64,000 nucleotides of DNA from Thalassovita taeanensis (GTDB lineage: Bacteria; Pseudomonadota; Alphaproteobacteria; Rhodobacterales; Rhodobacteraceae): positions 62,001 through 126,000 of the forward strand of contig NZ_FOEP01000001.1 of the NCBI RefSeq assembly GCF_900110775.1. The letters are read 5' to 3'. The translations under genes and the position numbers were made by a program. Below the pieces are notes generated by a model. That model made no database searches. It was not told the DNA's origin and worked only from the letters and a program-made list of their open reading frames with translations. Positions 43,118-51,331 of the stretch are shown one piece after another; the first letter of the stretch is position 1, and each line of letters begins with the position of its first letter.

Positions 43118-44386
43118 TCAATGTGTCTGGTCAATCACATGGGCAAACGAGCCGTGCACCCGGCCAAGGCTGAGGCCCATATCGGGCAGCTGCGTGCCCT
43201 CGGCATCGGTGGCCGCGAACAGGGCGGGGCCGGTGGCGCTTAGGGTGGTGGCATAGTGGAATTCATGCGCCGCCAATGTGCCAGAAAACGGCCCGCGCAG
43301 CGGCGTCAGGTGGCGGTAGCCCAGATGCAGTTTACGGGTCTGGAACGAGGTTTCCAGCGGCAGCAGGCCCAGCATTTCGTGCCGGGTGCCAGCTGCGTCG
43401 GTCAGCCCTTGGCCCAGGGCCATGTAGCCGCCGCATTCACCATATATAACAGTGTTTTGCGGGGCGTTTTGCAGGCTGTCGCGGAAGCGGCTTGCCGTGG
43501 CCAAGGTCCCGGCGTGAAGCTCTGGGTAGCCGCCGGGAAGATAGATGAACCCGGCCGTCGGTGCGGGGTCGTCGGCGAGCGGGGAAAACAGCCGAACCTC
43601 GGCCCCCTGCGCGCGCCAGTCGGCCAGAAGATGCGGATAGGCGAAGGCAAAGGCGCGGTCCTGTGCCACGGCAATCACCTGTGCGGGCGGGGGAATGCGC
43701 GGGCCAGGGGCGGCGGCTGGCAAGGGGGCTGTGAGCGATAACAGGGCATCGCGGTCGAGCGTCCGGGCCAGCGCGTCGGCGGCGCGGTCAAGGAAGGCGG
43801 TCAGCTCGGGGTGTTCGCTTGCCTGCACCAGGCCGAGGTGCCGCGACGGCTGCGTCAGGCCGGATTGGCGGCGCAGCGCCGCCAGAACCGGCAGGCCCAG
43901 CGGTGTCAGGGCGCGGCGCAGCATGGTTTCGTGCCGGTCGCTGCCGGTGTTGTTCAGGATCACGCCCGCGATGCGCACGGTGGGGTCAAAGCGGGCGAAC
44001 CCGGCCACCAGCGGCGCGACCGAGCCTGCCATTTTTCCCGCATCCACGACCAGAATCACCGGCAGGTGCAGCAGCCGCGCGAGATCGGCAACGGCGCCTT
44101 TGCCATCGGGGGGGGCACCGTCGAACAGGCCCATCGCGCCTTCGATCACCAACAGGCCGGGGCCCGCCGCGAGTGCGCGCAGACGGGCGGGCGACATGGC
44201 CCAGGCATCAAGGTTGGGGCAGGGCTGGCCGCAGGCGGCCTCGTGAAAGCGGGGATCGATATAGTCGGGGCCGGATTTGGCACCGCGTACCGCGATCCCT
44301 TCGCGCGCCAGCAGCCTGAGCAGCGCCAGCGTGACGGTGGTTTTGCCCGCGCCCGAGGACGGGGCCGCCAGAATGATGCCGTTCAC
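43118..44386 (-). CDS. cobB: Cobyrinate a,c-diamide synthase
   Basis: A 422-residue enzyme that amidates the a and c side chains of (hydrogeno)byrinate with glutamine and ATP in cobalamin synthesis. It starts with an ATP-binding dethiobiotin synthetase-like domain (APSSGAGKTTVTLALLRLL) and ends with a class I glutamine amidotransferase domain with the catalytic cysteine in YGECGGYMALGQ and the histidine near the C-terminal HEFHYATT region. It overlaps cobA by 4 nt. Confidence 0.92.
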   Translation of the reverse strand: MNGIILAAPSSGAGKTTVTLALLRLLAREGIAVRGAKSGPDYIDPRFHEAACGQPCPNLDAWAMSPARLRALAAGPGLLVIEGAMGLFDGAPPDGKGAVADLARLLHLPVILVVDAGKMAGSVAPLVAGFARFDPTVRIAGVILNNTGSDRHETMLRRALTPLGLPVLAALRRQSGLTQPSRHLGLVQASEHPELTAFLDRAADALARTLDRDALLSLTAPLPAAAPGPRIPPPAQVIAVAQDRAFAFAYPHLLADWRAQGAEVRLFSPLADDPAPTAGFIYLPGGYPELHAGTLATASRFRDSLQNAPQNTVIYGECGGYMALGQGLTDAAGTRHEMLGLLPLETSFQTRKLHLGYRHLTPLRGPFSGTLAAHEFHYATTLSATGPALFAATDAEGTQLPDMGLSLGRVHGSFAHVIDQTH

Positions 44387-45234
44387 GACGCCTCGGTCGG
44401 GCGACCCCGGCCCAGCGGATCAAGGTTGCGCGGGCTTTCGCCGCGCATCTGTCCCTGCCAGTCGAGCACCTGCCGCATCAGCACCGAGCGGCCGACGCAC
44501 AGGATGGCGGGCGGCTCCAGCCCGCTTTCGGCGATGTCGGCGGCCATGCGGCCCAGCGTTGTTTCCAACACCTGTTGCTGCGGGGTGGTGGCCGAGCAGA
44601 CCACGGCGCAGGGTTCATCGGCGGCGCGCCCGGCGGCCAGCAGCTCGGCCGCGATGCGGTCGACATGTTTCATGCCCATGTAGATCACCAGCACCTGACT
44701 GCCCTGCGCGATGGCGCGCCAGTTCAGGTTCGACGGCGTTTCGCCGGTCTGGTCATGGCCGGTCACGAAGGTGACGGATTGGTTCACGTCGCGGTGGGTG
44801 ACGGGGATGCCGGCATAGGCCAGCCCGCCGATACCCGCCGAAATGCCGGGGATGATGCGCACCGGCACGCCGTGCTGGATCAGGGTTTGCGCCTCTTCTC
44901 CGCCGCGGCCAAACACGAAGGGATCGCCGCCTTTCAGGCGCAGCACCCGCTTGCCGGACTGGGCCAGTTCGACCAGATGCAGGGAAATGTCGCGCTGTTT
45001 GGCGCTGGGTTTGCCGCCACGTTTGCCGGCATAGATGTGTTCGGCCTGCGGCGCCCAGGTCAGGATTTCCTCCTGCACCAGCGCGTCATAGATCACCACA
45101 TCGGCCTGTTGCAGGGCGTTGACGGCATGCAGGGTCAGCAGACCCGGATCGCCGGGGCCTGCGCCGCACAGCCAGACCCAGCCGGGTTCAAGCTGTGGCC
45201 AGGTGCCAAAGGGAAGGGAAAACGAGTCGGTCAT
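44383..45234 (-). CDS. cobA: Uroporphyrinogen-III C-methyltransferase
   Basis: A 283-residue SAM-dependent methyltransferase that adds two methyl groups to uroporphyrinogen III to give precorrin-2. The N-terminal motif WLCGAGPGDPGLLTLHA (about residues 20-36) and LKGGDPFVFGRGGEE are typical. The ATG at 45232-45234 gives the family length; a much longer frame to the right is antisense to cbiD and unsupported. It is coupled to cobB and divergent from cbiD. Confidence 0.93.
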   Translation of the reverse strand: MTDSFSLPFGTWPQLEPGWVWLCGAGPGDPGLLTLHAVNALQQADVVIYDALVQEEILTWAPQAEHIYAGKRGGKPSAKQRDISLHLVELAQSGKRVLRLKGGDPFVFGRGGEEAQTLIQHGVPVRIIPGISAGIGGLAYAGIPVTHRDVNQSVTFVTGHDQTGETPSNLNWRAIAQGSQVLVIYMGMKHVDRIAAELLAAGRAADEPCAVVCSATTPQQQVLETTLGRMAADIAESGLEPPAILCVGRSVLMRQVLDWQGQMRGESPRNLDPLGRGRPTEAS

Positions 45235-45321
45235 GCGCTCTATATGCCTGCCTTCGTCGGGGCGGTGAAGTCTGGAAACGACATATTGGCGCGGCTTGCG
45301 CGCGGGCCTATAGTCGCGCCG

Positions 45322-46368
45322 ATGAGCCGTAAACCTGATCAAGAGCTGCGCCGGGGTTGGACCACGGGCGCCTGTGCCACCGCCGCCACCCGCGCGGCGT
45401 TGATGATGCTGTGGGGCGAGGGGCGGCCGGATCGCGTGCGCATTACCTTGCCGCGCGGCGAGCGCCCTGAGTTTGCCATTGCCGAAGCCACGCAGGGGCC
45501 GGGCTGGGCCGAAGCGGGGGTGATCAAGGATGCCGGCGATGACCCCGACGTGACCCACGGTGCGCTGATTCTGGCGCGGGTCGAGGCGGCCGGCGAGGGC
45601 GTGAGCTTTGCTGCCGGTGTCGGAGTGGGCATGGTCACCAAGCCCGGTCTGCCGATCCCGCCGGGCGAGCCTGCGATCAACCCGGTGCCGCGTCAGATGT
45701 TGAGCGACACCGTGGCGGAAATGGCGGCGCGGCTGGGGCAGGCGGGCAATATCCGCATCACGATTTCAGTGCCGGGCGGCGAGGCTTTGGCGGAAAAGAC
45801 CTGGAACCCGCGGCTGGGGATCAAGGGCGGGCTGTCGATTCTGGGGACCACGGGCATTGTGCGGCCGTTTTCCTGTGCGGCGTGGATCGCCTCGATCCAC
45901 CGGGGGGTGGATGTCGCGCGGGCGACGGGGCAGGCCCATGTGGCCGGGTGCACCGGGGCGACCTCGGAAAAAACGGTGCGGGCGCTGTATGGGTTGCCGG
46001 AGTCTGCCATGCTGGACATGGGCGATTTCGCGGGCGGGATGCTGAAGTATCTGGCGCGCCATCCGGTCGCGCGGGTGACGGTCGGCGGGGGGATCGGCAA
46101 GATCACAAAGTTGGCGCAGGGCGCGCGCGATCTGCATTCGGGGCGCAGCCAGGTGGACTTTTCGGCGTTGGCCGAGATGGTTGGGGATGCACGGTTGCGG
46201 GACTGTAATACCGCTTTGCAAGCCTATGATATGGCGGGGGAAAAATTGGCTTACATGGTGGCAGAGCAAGCCTTGTTGTGCGTGCGGGCCATGCTGCCGG
46301 ACAGCGTGGTGGCGGATGTTGTGATCATTGATCGCGCGGGCGGTATCATCGCGCGGGCTGGCGCATGA
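45322..46368 (+). CDS. cbiD: Cobalt-precorrin-5B (C1)-methyltransferase
   Basis: A 348-residue CbiD with the N-terminal signature RRGWTTGACATAATRAA and the GIGTTGIVRP-like segment (LGTTGIVRPFS). It methylates C-1 of the corrin ring and releases acetaldehyde in the cobalt-early route; its presence beside cobA and cobK shows the mixed pathway seen in Rhodobacter-type organisms, where cobF is absent. The ATG at 45322 is right after the divergent promoter; longer frames overlap cobA in antisense. It overlaps cobK by 4 nt. Confidence 0.92.
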   Translation: MSRKPDQELRRGWTTGACATAATRAALMMLWGEGRPDRVRITLPRGERPEFAIAEATQGPGWAEAGVIKDAGDDPDVTHGALILARVEAAGEGVSFAAGVGVGMVTKPGLPIPPGEPAINPVPRQMLSDTVAEMAARLGQAGNIRITISVPGGEALAEKTWNPRLGIKGGLSILGTTGIVRPFSCAAWIASIHRGVDVARATGQAHVAGCTGATSEKTVRALYGLPESAMLDMGDFAGGMLKYLARHPVARVTVGGGIGKITKLAQGARDLHSGRSQVDFSALAEMVGDARLRDCNTALQAYDMAGEKLAYMVAEQALLCVRAMLPDSVVADVVIIDRAGGIIARAGA

Positions 46369-47093
46369 CCCTGCTGCTGTTGGCGGGCACCGGCGAGGCG
46401 CGGCGGATTGCGGCGCGGTTGGCGCAAACCGGGTATCCGGTGATCGCCTCGCTTGCGGGGGCGACGCGCGACCCCGAGGCGTTGCCGGTGGAAACCCGCA
46501 TCGGCGGGTTTGGTGGCGATGAGCCGTTTCGCGACTGGCTTGGCCATGCGGGGATTGCCGCGATCCTGGACGCCACGCACCCGTTTGCCAGTCGGATCAG
46601 CCAGCGCGCCGCCCGGATCGCGCGCGAACAGCGGCTGCCCTATTGCCTGCTTCTGCGCCCGGAGTGGCGACCGGAGGCAGGGGATCGCTGGGTGTTTCTG
46701 GAGCAGGAAAGCGAGGCGGTTGATCACATTCCGGCGGGTGCGCGGGTGTTTCTGGCGACAGGGCGGCAGACCTTGGCGCAGTTCGCCAATCTGTCGGCCT
46801 GCGATCTGACCCTGCGCCAGATCGACCCGCCCGAGCAGGCGTTTCCCTTTGCCAACGGGCGGTTTCTGGTGGGGCGCCCGCCGTTTTCTGTCGAGGATGA
46901 AATGGCGTTGTTTACCAAGTTGAAGATCGACTGGCTGGTGGTCAAGAACGCCGGTGGCGAAGCGCCGCGTAGCAAGCTGATTGCGGCGCGGCGGCTTGGC
47001 CTGCCGGTGGCGGTGATCAACCGGCCAATACAGCCGGATGCGCCACAGGTGGAAACCGTCGAACAGGCGCTGAGCTGGGTGGAAAGCCTGTGA
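46365..47093 (+). CDS. cobK: Cobalt-precorrin-6A / precorrin-6A reductase
   Basis: A 242-residue NADPH-dependent reductase of the CobK/CbiJ family. The N-terminal nucleotide-binding segment LLLAGTGEARRIAARL and the LDATHPFASRIS segment are characteristic. It reduces the corrin ring after C-1 deacylation. The 4-nt overlaps with cbiD and with the following DNA glycosylase gene suggest one message. I cannot tell CobK from CbiJ by sequence alone. Confidence 0.9.
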   Translation: MTLLLLAGTGEARRIAARLAQTGYPVIASLAGATRDPEALPVETRIGGFGGDEPFRDWLGHAGIAAILDATHPFASRISQRAARIAREQRLPYCLLLRPEWRPEAGDRWVFLEQESEAVDHIPAGARVFLATGRQTLAQFANLSACDLTLRQIDPPEQAFPFANGRFLVGRPPFSVEDEMALFTKLKIDWLVVKNAGGEAPRSKLIAARRLGLPVAVINRPIQPDAPQVETVEQALSWVESL

Positions 47094-47719
47094 TCGGGCG
47101 GATCATTCAGACGCCCGAGTGTGTGGCCGAGGGGGTGAACTGGCTTTGCGACCGCGACCCGGTGCTGGCGCGGGCTTACGCCGAGACGGGGCCAGTGCCG
47201 CTGCGCCGCAAGCCGGATGGGTTTGGGCAGTTGTTGAATGCGATTGTCAGTCAGCAGGTCAGTGTTGCCTCGGCAAATGCGATCTGGGCGCGGATGGTTG
47301 CGGTGGGGCTGGACGATCCGGCGCGGGTGCTGGCGCTGTCCGAGGAAGAGCTGCGCGCGCTGGGGCTGAGCCGCCAGAAGGCGCGATATGCCCATGCGCT
47401 GGCGGGGGCCGGGATTGATTACGCCGCGCTGCAACACGCCCCCGATCCGCAGGTGATTGCGACGCTGACCGCGGTGACGGGGATCGGGGTCTGGACCGCC
47501 GAGGTATATGCGATGTTTTCGCTTGGGCGGGCGGATGTCTTTGCGCCGGGCGATCTGGCCTTGCAAGAGGCGGCGCGCATCCTCTACCAGCTTGAGGAGC
47601 GGCCAAAGGAAAAGGCGCTGAGACAGATGGCGGTTGAGTGGAGCCCATGGCGCAGCGTTGCGGCGCGGATTTTGTGGGCCTATTACAAAGTGGCAAAGGA
47701 CAGGGAAGGGATCAGATGA
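47090..47719 (+). CDS. DNA-3-methyladenine glycosylase II-like (AlkA/HhH-GPD)
   Basis: A 209-residue helix-hairpin-helix GPD glycosylase. It has NAIVSQQVSVASANAIW in the first half, the HhH motif TAVTGIGVWTAEVYAM (about residues 124-139) and the catalytic aspartate in VFAPGDLALQEA. It removes alkylated bases from DNA for base excision repair. The start is GTG, overlapping the cobK stop by 4 nt. Short for AlkA, it lacks the N-terminal domain, as in many bacterial homologues. Confidence 0.87.
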   Translation: MIGRIIQTPECVAEGVNWLCDRDPVLARAYAETGPVPLRRKPDGFGQLLNAIVSQQVSVASANAIWARMVAVGLDDPARVLALSEEELRALGLSRQKARYAHALAGAGIDYAALQHAPDPQVIATLTAVTGIGVWTAEVYAMFSLGRADVFAPGDLALQEAARILYQLEERPKEKALRQMAVEWSPWRSVAARILWAYYKVAKDREGIR

Positions 47720-48381
47720 CACGGGTTTTGCAGGCGGGCCGCAAGGGGCCGAAATCAGGTGACACACATTCGGTCGTGGTTCTGCTTCATGGGTATGGGG
47801 CCAATGGCGCCGATCTTCTGGGGCTGGCCGACCCATTGGGGGATCATCTGCCCGATACGCTGTTTGTGGCGCCGGATGCGCCAGAGAATTGCGCAGGCAG
47901 CCCCGCGGGGTTCCAGTGGTTCCCGATCCCGTGGATTGACGGCTCGTCGGAAGAAGAGGCCGAGCGCGGCATGCGCGCGGCGATCGAGGACCTGAACGCC
48001 TTTCTGGATGCGCTGCTGGTGGACGAAGACCTGCTGCCCGAGCAGATGGTGCTGTTGGGGTTCTCGCAAGGGACGATGATGTCGCTGCACGTGGCGCCGC
48101 GCCGCGAGGATGAAATCGCGGGGATCGTTGCGTTTTCGGGGCGGCTGTTGTCGCCCGAGGCGCTGAAGGACGAGGCCGTGAGCCGACCGCCGATCCTGCT
48201 GGTGCATGGCGATCAGGACGATGTTGTGCCGGTGCAGTCGTTGCCCGAAGCGGCCGAAGCTTTGCAGGAAGCCGGGTTCAAGGAGGTCTATGCCCATATC
48301 ATGAAGGGCACGGCCCATGGCATCGCCCCTGACGGGTTGTCGGTGGCGTTGGCGTTCATGCGCGACAAGCTGAGCCTGTAA
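47716..48381 (+). CDS. Carboxylesterase/phospholipase family hydrolase
   Basis: A 221-residue alpha/beta hydrolase. The nucleophile motif is GFSQG (about residues 114-118), the acid lies in LVHGDQDDVVP and the histidine in GTAHGI near the end. The oxyanion-hole region reads VVLLHGYGANGADLL. Such short-chain esterases are cytoplasmic; the substrate is unknown. The ATG at 47716 overlaps the previous stop (ATGA). It is the last gene of the cobalamin-linked run and is followed by a terminator. Confidence 0.87.
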   Translation: MTRVLQAGRKGPKSGDTHSVVVLLHGYGANGADLLGLADPLGDHLPDTLFVAPDAPENCAGSPAGFQWFPIPWIDGSSEEEAERGMRAAIEDLNAFLDALLVDEDLLPEQMVLLGFSQGTMMSLHVAPRREDEIAGIVAFSGRLLSPEALKDEAVSRPPILLVHGDQDDVVPVQSLPEAAEALQEAGFKEVYAHIMKGTAHGIAPDGLSVALAFMRDKLSL

Positions 48382-48410
48382 CCCGAGGATAAGAAGCAGA
48401 ATCGCAAGAA

Positions 48411-48441
48411 GGCTCGGGCCGCCGGTTTGGTGGTCCGGGCC
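48411..48441 (+). terminator. Terminator after the esterase gene
   Basis: A 13-bp stem (three G-T pairs) with a 5-nt loop and TTTGTGTTT after it. It stands 30 bp past the stop of the esterase gene and ends the cbiD-cobK transcript. Confidence 0.75.
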
Positions 48442-48520
48442 TTTGTGTTTGGGGCGTGCCGATCCAGCGCTGCTTGTTTATTGGGCGGTCTTGTCGTCAC
48501 ATCCTTGTCGCATATGGCGG

Positions 48521-48657
48521 CTACTCCCGTGGTCGAACTACTGTATCTCGTGGGGCTTGTCCCGGAGACAACACGATATATAGTTAAGGCATGCTGGGGC
48601 GGGGCTCCCGCCCTGGTGCCAGATACGGGTAGACAGGGCACGGAGACTTTACACCTC
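48521..48657 (+). promoter_or_regulatory. Structured leader before the HNH endonuclease gene
   Basis: A compact set of pairings: a closing stem (48521-48530 with 48625-48632, 8 bp with a 2-nt bulge), a nested hairpin TTGTC-CCGGA-GACAA with an outer stem (48544-48552 with 48572-48580) and a strong hairpin GGGCGGG-GCT-CCCGCCC extended by G-T pairs (48592-48618). GTATCT (48543-48548) can alternatively pair with AGATAC (48621-48626), which disrupts the closing stem and hairpin 1. This is a candidate cis-regulatory RNA. Confidence 0.55.
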
Positions 48658-49242
48658 ATGGATGGAGATTTCAGAAGCGAATTTGTCAGGGAGAAGGCGG
48701 TGCTGAAGCATCACCCGGCCTTGGTTCTGAACGCGGATTATCGGCCTTTGTCCTATTATCCGCTATCGCTGTGGCCCTGGCAGGAGGCGGTCAAGGCGGT
48801 CTGGCTGGACCGGGTGGACGTGGTCGCGGAATATGATTTCGAGGTGCGCAGTCCGAGCACGAGGATCAAAATCCCGTCGGTGGTTGTTCTCAAGGATTTC
48901 ATCAAACCCCAAAAGCGCGTGGCCTTCACGCGCTTTAATTTATTTCTGAGGGATGAGTTCCGCTGCCAGTATTGTGGCGGCAAGGGGGATCTGACCTTCG
49001 ATCACGTGGTGCCGCGCGCGTCGGGCGGGATCACCAGCTGGGAGAACGTGGTGGCCGCCTGTTCGCCGTGCAACCTGAAAAAGGGCTCGAAAAGCCTGCG
49101 GCTGGCGGGGATGTCGCTGCGCAAGCCGCCGCGCGTGCCTGCGGCGGAAGAGATGCAGAATATGGGGCGCAAGTTCCCGCCGAACCATCTGCACGACAGC
49201 TGGCTTGATTTTCTGTATTGGGATGCAGAGCTGGAAGCGTAA
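48658..49242 (+). CDS. HNH endonuclease
   Basis: A 194-residue protein with an HNH nuclease domain in the second half. Zinc cysteines are C103/C106 (CQYC) and C135/C138 (CSPC); the HNH core runs from LTFDHVVPRASGG to ACSPCNLKKGSK with D115, H116 and N130. Stand-alone HNH proteins of this type are common in alphaproteobacteria and of unknown role, possibly DNA repair. I chose the ATG at 48658 because the domain family begins with MDGDFRSEFVREKAV; a GGAG lies 12 nt upstream, further than usual. A structured leader precedes it. Confidence 0.87.
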   Translation: MDGDFRSEFVREKAVLKHHPALVLNADYRPLSYYPLSLWPWQEAVKAVWLDRVDVVAEYDFEVRSPSTRIKIPSVVVLKDFIKPQKRVAFTRFNLFLRDEFRCQYCGGKGDLTFDHVVPRASGGITSWENVVAACSPCNLKKGSKSLRLAGMSLRKPPRVPAAEEMQNMGRKFPPNHLHDSWLDFLYWDAELEA

Positions 49243-49275
49243 TCATCTGCTTTGCAGACAGCACCGCACAAAACA

Positions 49276-49307
49276 AAACCGCCGCTTCGGGCTCGAAGCG
49301 GCGGTTT
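49276..49307. terminator. Bidirectional terminator between HNH and bactofilin genes
   Basis: A perfect 14-bp stem AAACCGCCGCTTCG / CGAAGCGGCGGTTT with a 4-nt loop. T-rich sequence flanks it on both strands, so it serves both the HNH gene and the convergent bactofilin gene. Confidence 0.92.
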
Positions 49308-49331
49308 GTTATTTCAGCGATCGCTGTAAGA

Positions 49332-49835
49332 TCAGGCGTTGCCGTCCTGAGGTGCGGCAGGCTTGGGCGCTGCGCCTTTGGTGCTGAGCGGATCGTCCTG
49401 ACGCTGAACCGAGCCTTCGAAGTGGGCGCCGGATTCGATCGCGATGGTTTTGTGGATGATGTCGCCTTCGACACGGGCGGTCGAGGTCAGGCGCACCTTC
49501 AGGCCACGCACGCGGCCCACGACACGGCCATTCACCACAACATCATCAGCGATCACTTCGCCCTTGATGGTTGCGGTTTCACCGACCGTCAGCAGATGGG
49601 CGCGGATATCGCCTTCGACCGTGCCCTCGACCTGAATATCGCCAGTGGTCTTGAGGTTGCCAGTGATGTGCAGATCAGCAGACAAAACCGAGGCAGGGGG
49701 CTTGGGCTTGGGTGCCGAGGCCTTGAAATCACTGGGTTTCGCCGCCGGCATCGCCGGTGCATCGGGGGCTGCGGGCTTTGCAGCGTCTGCGGCCTTGGGG
49801 CCGGGTTCGTTGATTTTGCTTTTAGAAAACATCAT
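49332..49835 (-). CDS. Bactofilin (polymer-forming cytoskeletal protein)
   Basis: A 167-residue bactofilin: a proline/alanine-rich N-terminal tail (to about residue 45), then the beta-helical DUF583 core (VLSADLHITGNLKTTGDIQV onward to about 145) and a disordered tail. Bactofilins form membrane-bound filaments that localise cell-wall enzymes. The gene overlaps the M23 peptidase gene by 14 nt and should be translated with it. A ribosome binding site CAAGG lies inside the upstream gene. No transmembrane segment is visible. Confidence 0.92.
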   Translation of the reverse strand: MMFSKSKINEPGPKAADAAKPAAPDAPAMPAAKPSDFKASAPKPKPPASVLSADLHITGNLKTTGDIQVEGTVEGDIRAHLLTVGETATIKGEVIADDVVVNGRVVGRVRGLKVRLTSTARVEGDIIHKTIAIESGAHFEGSVQRQDDPLSTKGAAPKPAAPQDGNA

Positions 49836-51162
49836 TTGCAGCCTTGATATAGATCATCGGATTGACGGCAGCGCCGTCGACACGCACTTCGTAATGCAGA
49901 TGGGTGCCGGTTGAACGTCCAGAATTTCCCATATCACCTATCCGGTCTCCGCGCGAGACCCTTTGGCCCACGCTCACGCGAATTTTTGACAGATGGGCAT
50001 AGCGGGTTTCAATTCCGAAGGCGTGCTTGATCTTGATCAGCCGCCCATAGCCAGAGCCCCACCCGGCGTGAACGACCACGCCGTCAGCCGTGGAATAGAT
50101 CGGCGTGCCCACGGGACCGGCAAAGTCAGAGCCTTTGTGCAGGCGTCGGCCACCGGTTTTGGGATCGCGGCGATAGCCAAAGCCGCTGGTATAGCGCACG
50201 GCATTGTGAACCGGATTGGCGAAAGGCGCTTTGGATGCGGCAATGCGGTAGAGGTTCAGCCGGTCGAGTTGCCCCAGAATGCGGTTGGCGCGCTGCTCGT
50301 CGGCGCCGGGTTCTTCGCCCTGGGTCGAGAAGGACAGCGGGGTCAGTGGCCCGCCCTGACCGGAATAGCCCCGGCGTACCTGATTGATGATGGTGTCTGT
50401 GTTCATGCCAGCGGCGCGAAACATCTTGTCCAGCGGTTTGACCGACACGGTCATCGCGTCTTCGAGCTGCCGGAAAATCTGTTCGTTCTGATCGCGCATC
50501 AGTTTGATCTGAAGCGCCAGATCGTCGGCCTGCATCAACGCGCCCACGGCATCGCTGCTGATCTGGTCGCGTTCCTGTGCGGTGTCGGCCAGTGCGGCAG
50601 ACAGGAAGCCCAGCGTGTCGCCGACGGATGTGCCCGCTTCGGCCAGTGCGCCGTTGGCGGCCGGGGCGGCATCGTTGGCCTGTTGCAGGGTTTCGGTGTC
50701 CTGACGGGCGCTGTCACGCTCTTTCAGGGCCTTGCGCAGGTTGGCCTGAATGACCTCGATCCCGGTTTCCAGTTCGCGGCGTGCGGTTTCCGAGCTCAGC
50801 AGCTGCGATTGCATGACTGAGATCTGTTCCAGAGCGAGGTTGAACCGCTGCTGCGAGGCCGATGCCTCGGTTGCGCGCGTGTCACGCTCTGACGACAGCA
50901 CATTCAGGCGGTTTTCGTAGGTTTTCTGATCGCGCTTGGCCTGTTCGCGGAAATTGCCCGATCCGATGCTGTCCATCAGCAGGATCGCGGTTGCCACAAT
51001 CGCCCAGGCCACAACAAGAGCGCTGCCGGTAAATCCGATCAACTGCGTGATCGGGCGCAGGCGAATGAACCGTGTGTCTGTATCCGATCTCAGGAAAAGC
51101 CGCCGTTCTGGGAACGAGCGTTCCAGAAGAGCATCAAATTTTATTGCCAGTCGTGTTCGCAC
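49822..51162 (-). CDS. M23 family metallopeptidase
   Basis: A 446-residue cell-wall hydrolase. It has one membrane helix after a short cytoplasmic part, a long coiled coil (about residues 70-240) and a C-terminal LytM domain with the zinc ligands in LHKGSDFAGP and THLHYEVRVDG. It cleaves peptidoglycan cross-links in the periplasm. I chose the GTG at 51160-51162 because AAAGGA lies 6 nt upstream; a TTG start at 51225 is the alternative. The overlap with bactofilin suggests a cell-shape module. Confidence 0.9.
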   Translation of the reverse strand: MRTRLAIKFDALLERSFPERRLFLRSDTDTRFIRLRPITQLIGFTGSALVVAWAIVATAILLMDSIGSGNFREQAKRDQKTYENRLNVLSSERDTRATEASASQQRFNLALEQISVMQSQLLSSETARRELETGIEVIQANLRKALKERDSARQDTETLQQANDAAPAANGALAEAGTSVGDTLGFLSAALADTAQERDQISSDAVGALMQADDLALQIKLMRDQNEQIFRQLEDAMTVSVKPLDKMFRAAGMNTDTIINQVRRGYSGQGGPLTPLSFSTQGEEPGADEQRANRILGQLDRLNLYRIAASKAPFANPVHNAVRYTSGFGYRRDPKTGGRRLHKGSDFAGPVGTPIYSTADGVVVHAGWGSGYGRLIKIKHAFGIETRYAHLSKIRVSVGQRVSRGDRIGDMGNSGRSTGTHLHYEVRVDGAAVNPMIYIKAANDVF

Positions 51163-51331
51163 CCAACCGTCCTTTATTCCGTCCCCAGTTACACCTTCGC
51201 CCTGTCCCCAAGCGAATGGCGTCAATGGTGCTTAACCAGACCTTGACTGTAGGGCAAGAATTTTAGGCAAACGATTCGAGTAAAGCGGAGATAACCCGCT
51301 CAACTGGCAAAATCCTGCCGATTGGAAGGGC

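Noticed and set aside
44575-45321. A 249-codon N-terminal extension of cbiD in the same frame
   Set aside because: It is antisense to cobA, has no family similarity, and CbiD begins with RRGWTTGAC near the ATG at 45322.
45235-45321. Cobalamin riboswitch between cobA and cbiD
   Set aside because: The gap is only 87 bp and no B12-box-like motif is seen; a full element needs about 200 nt.
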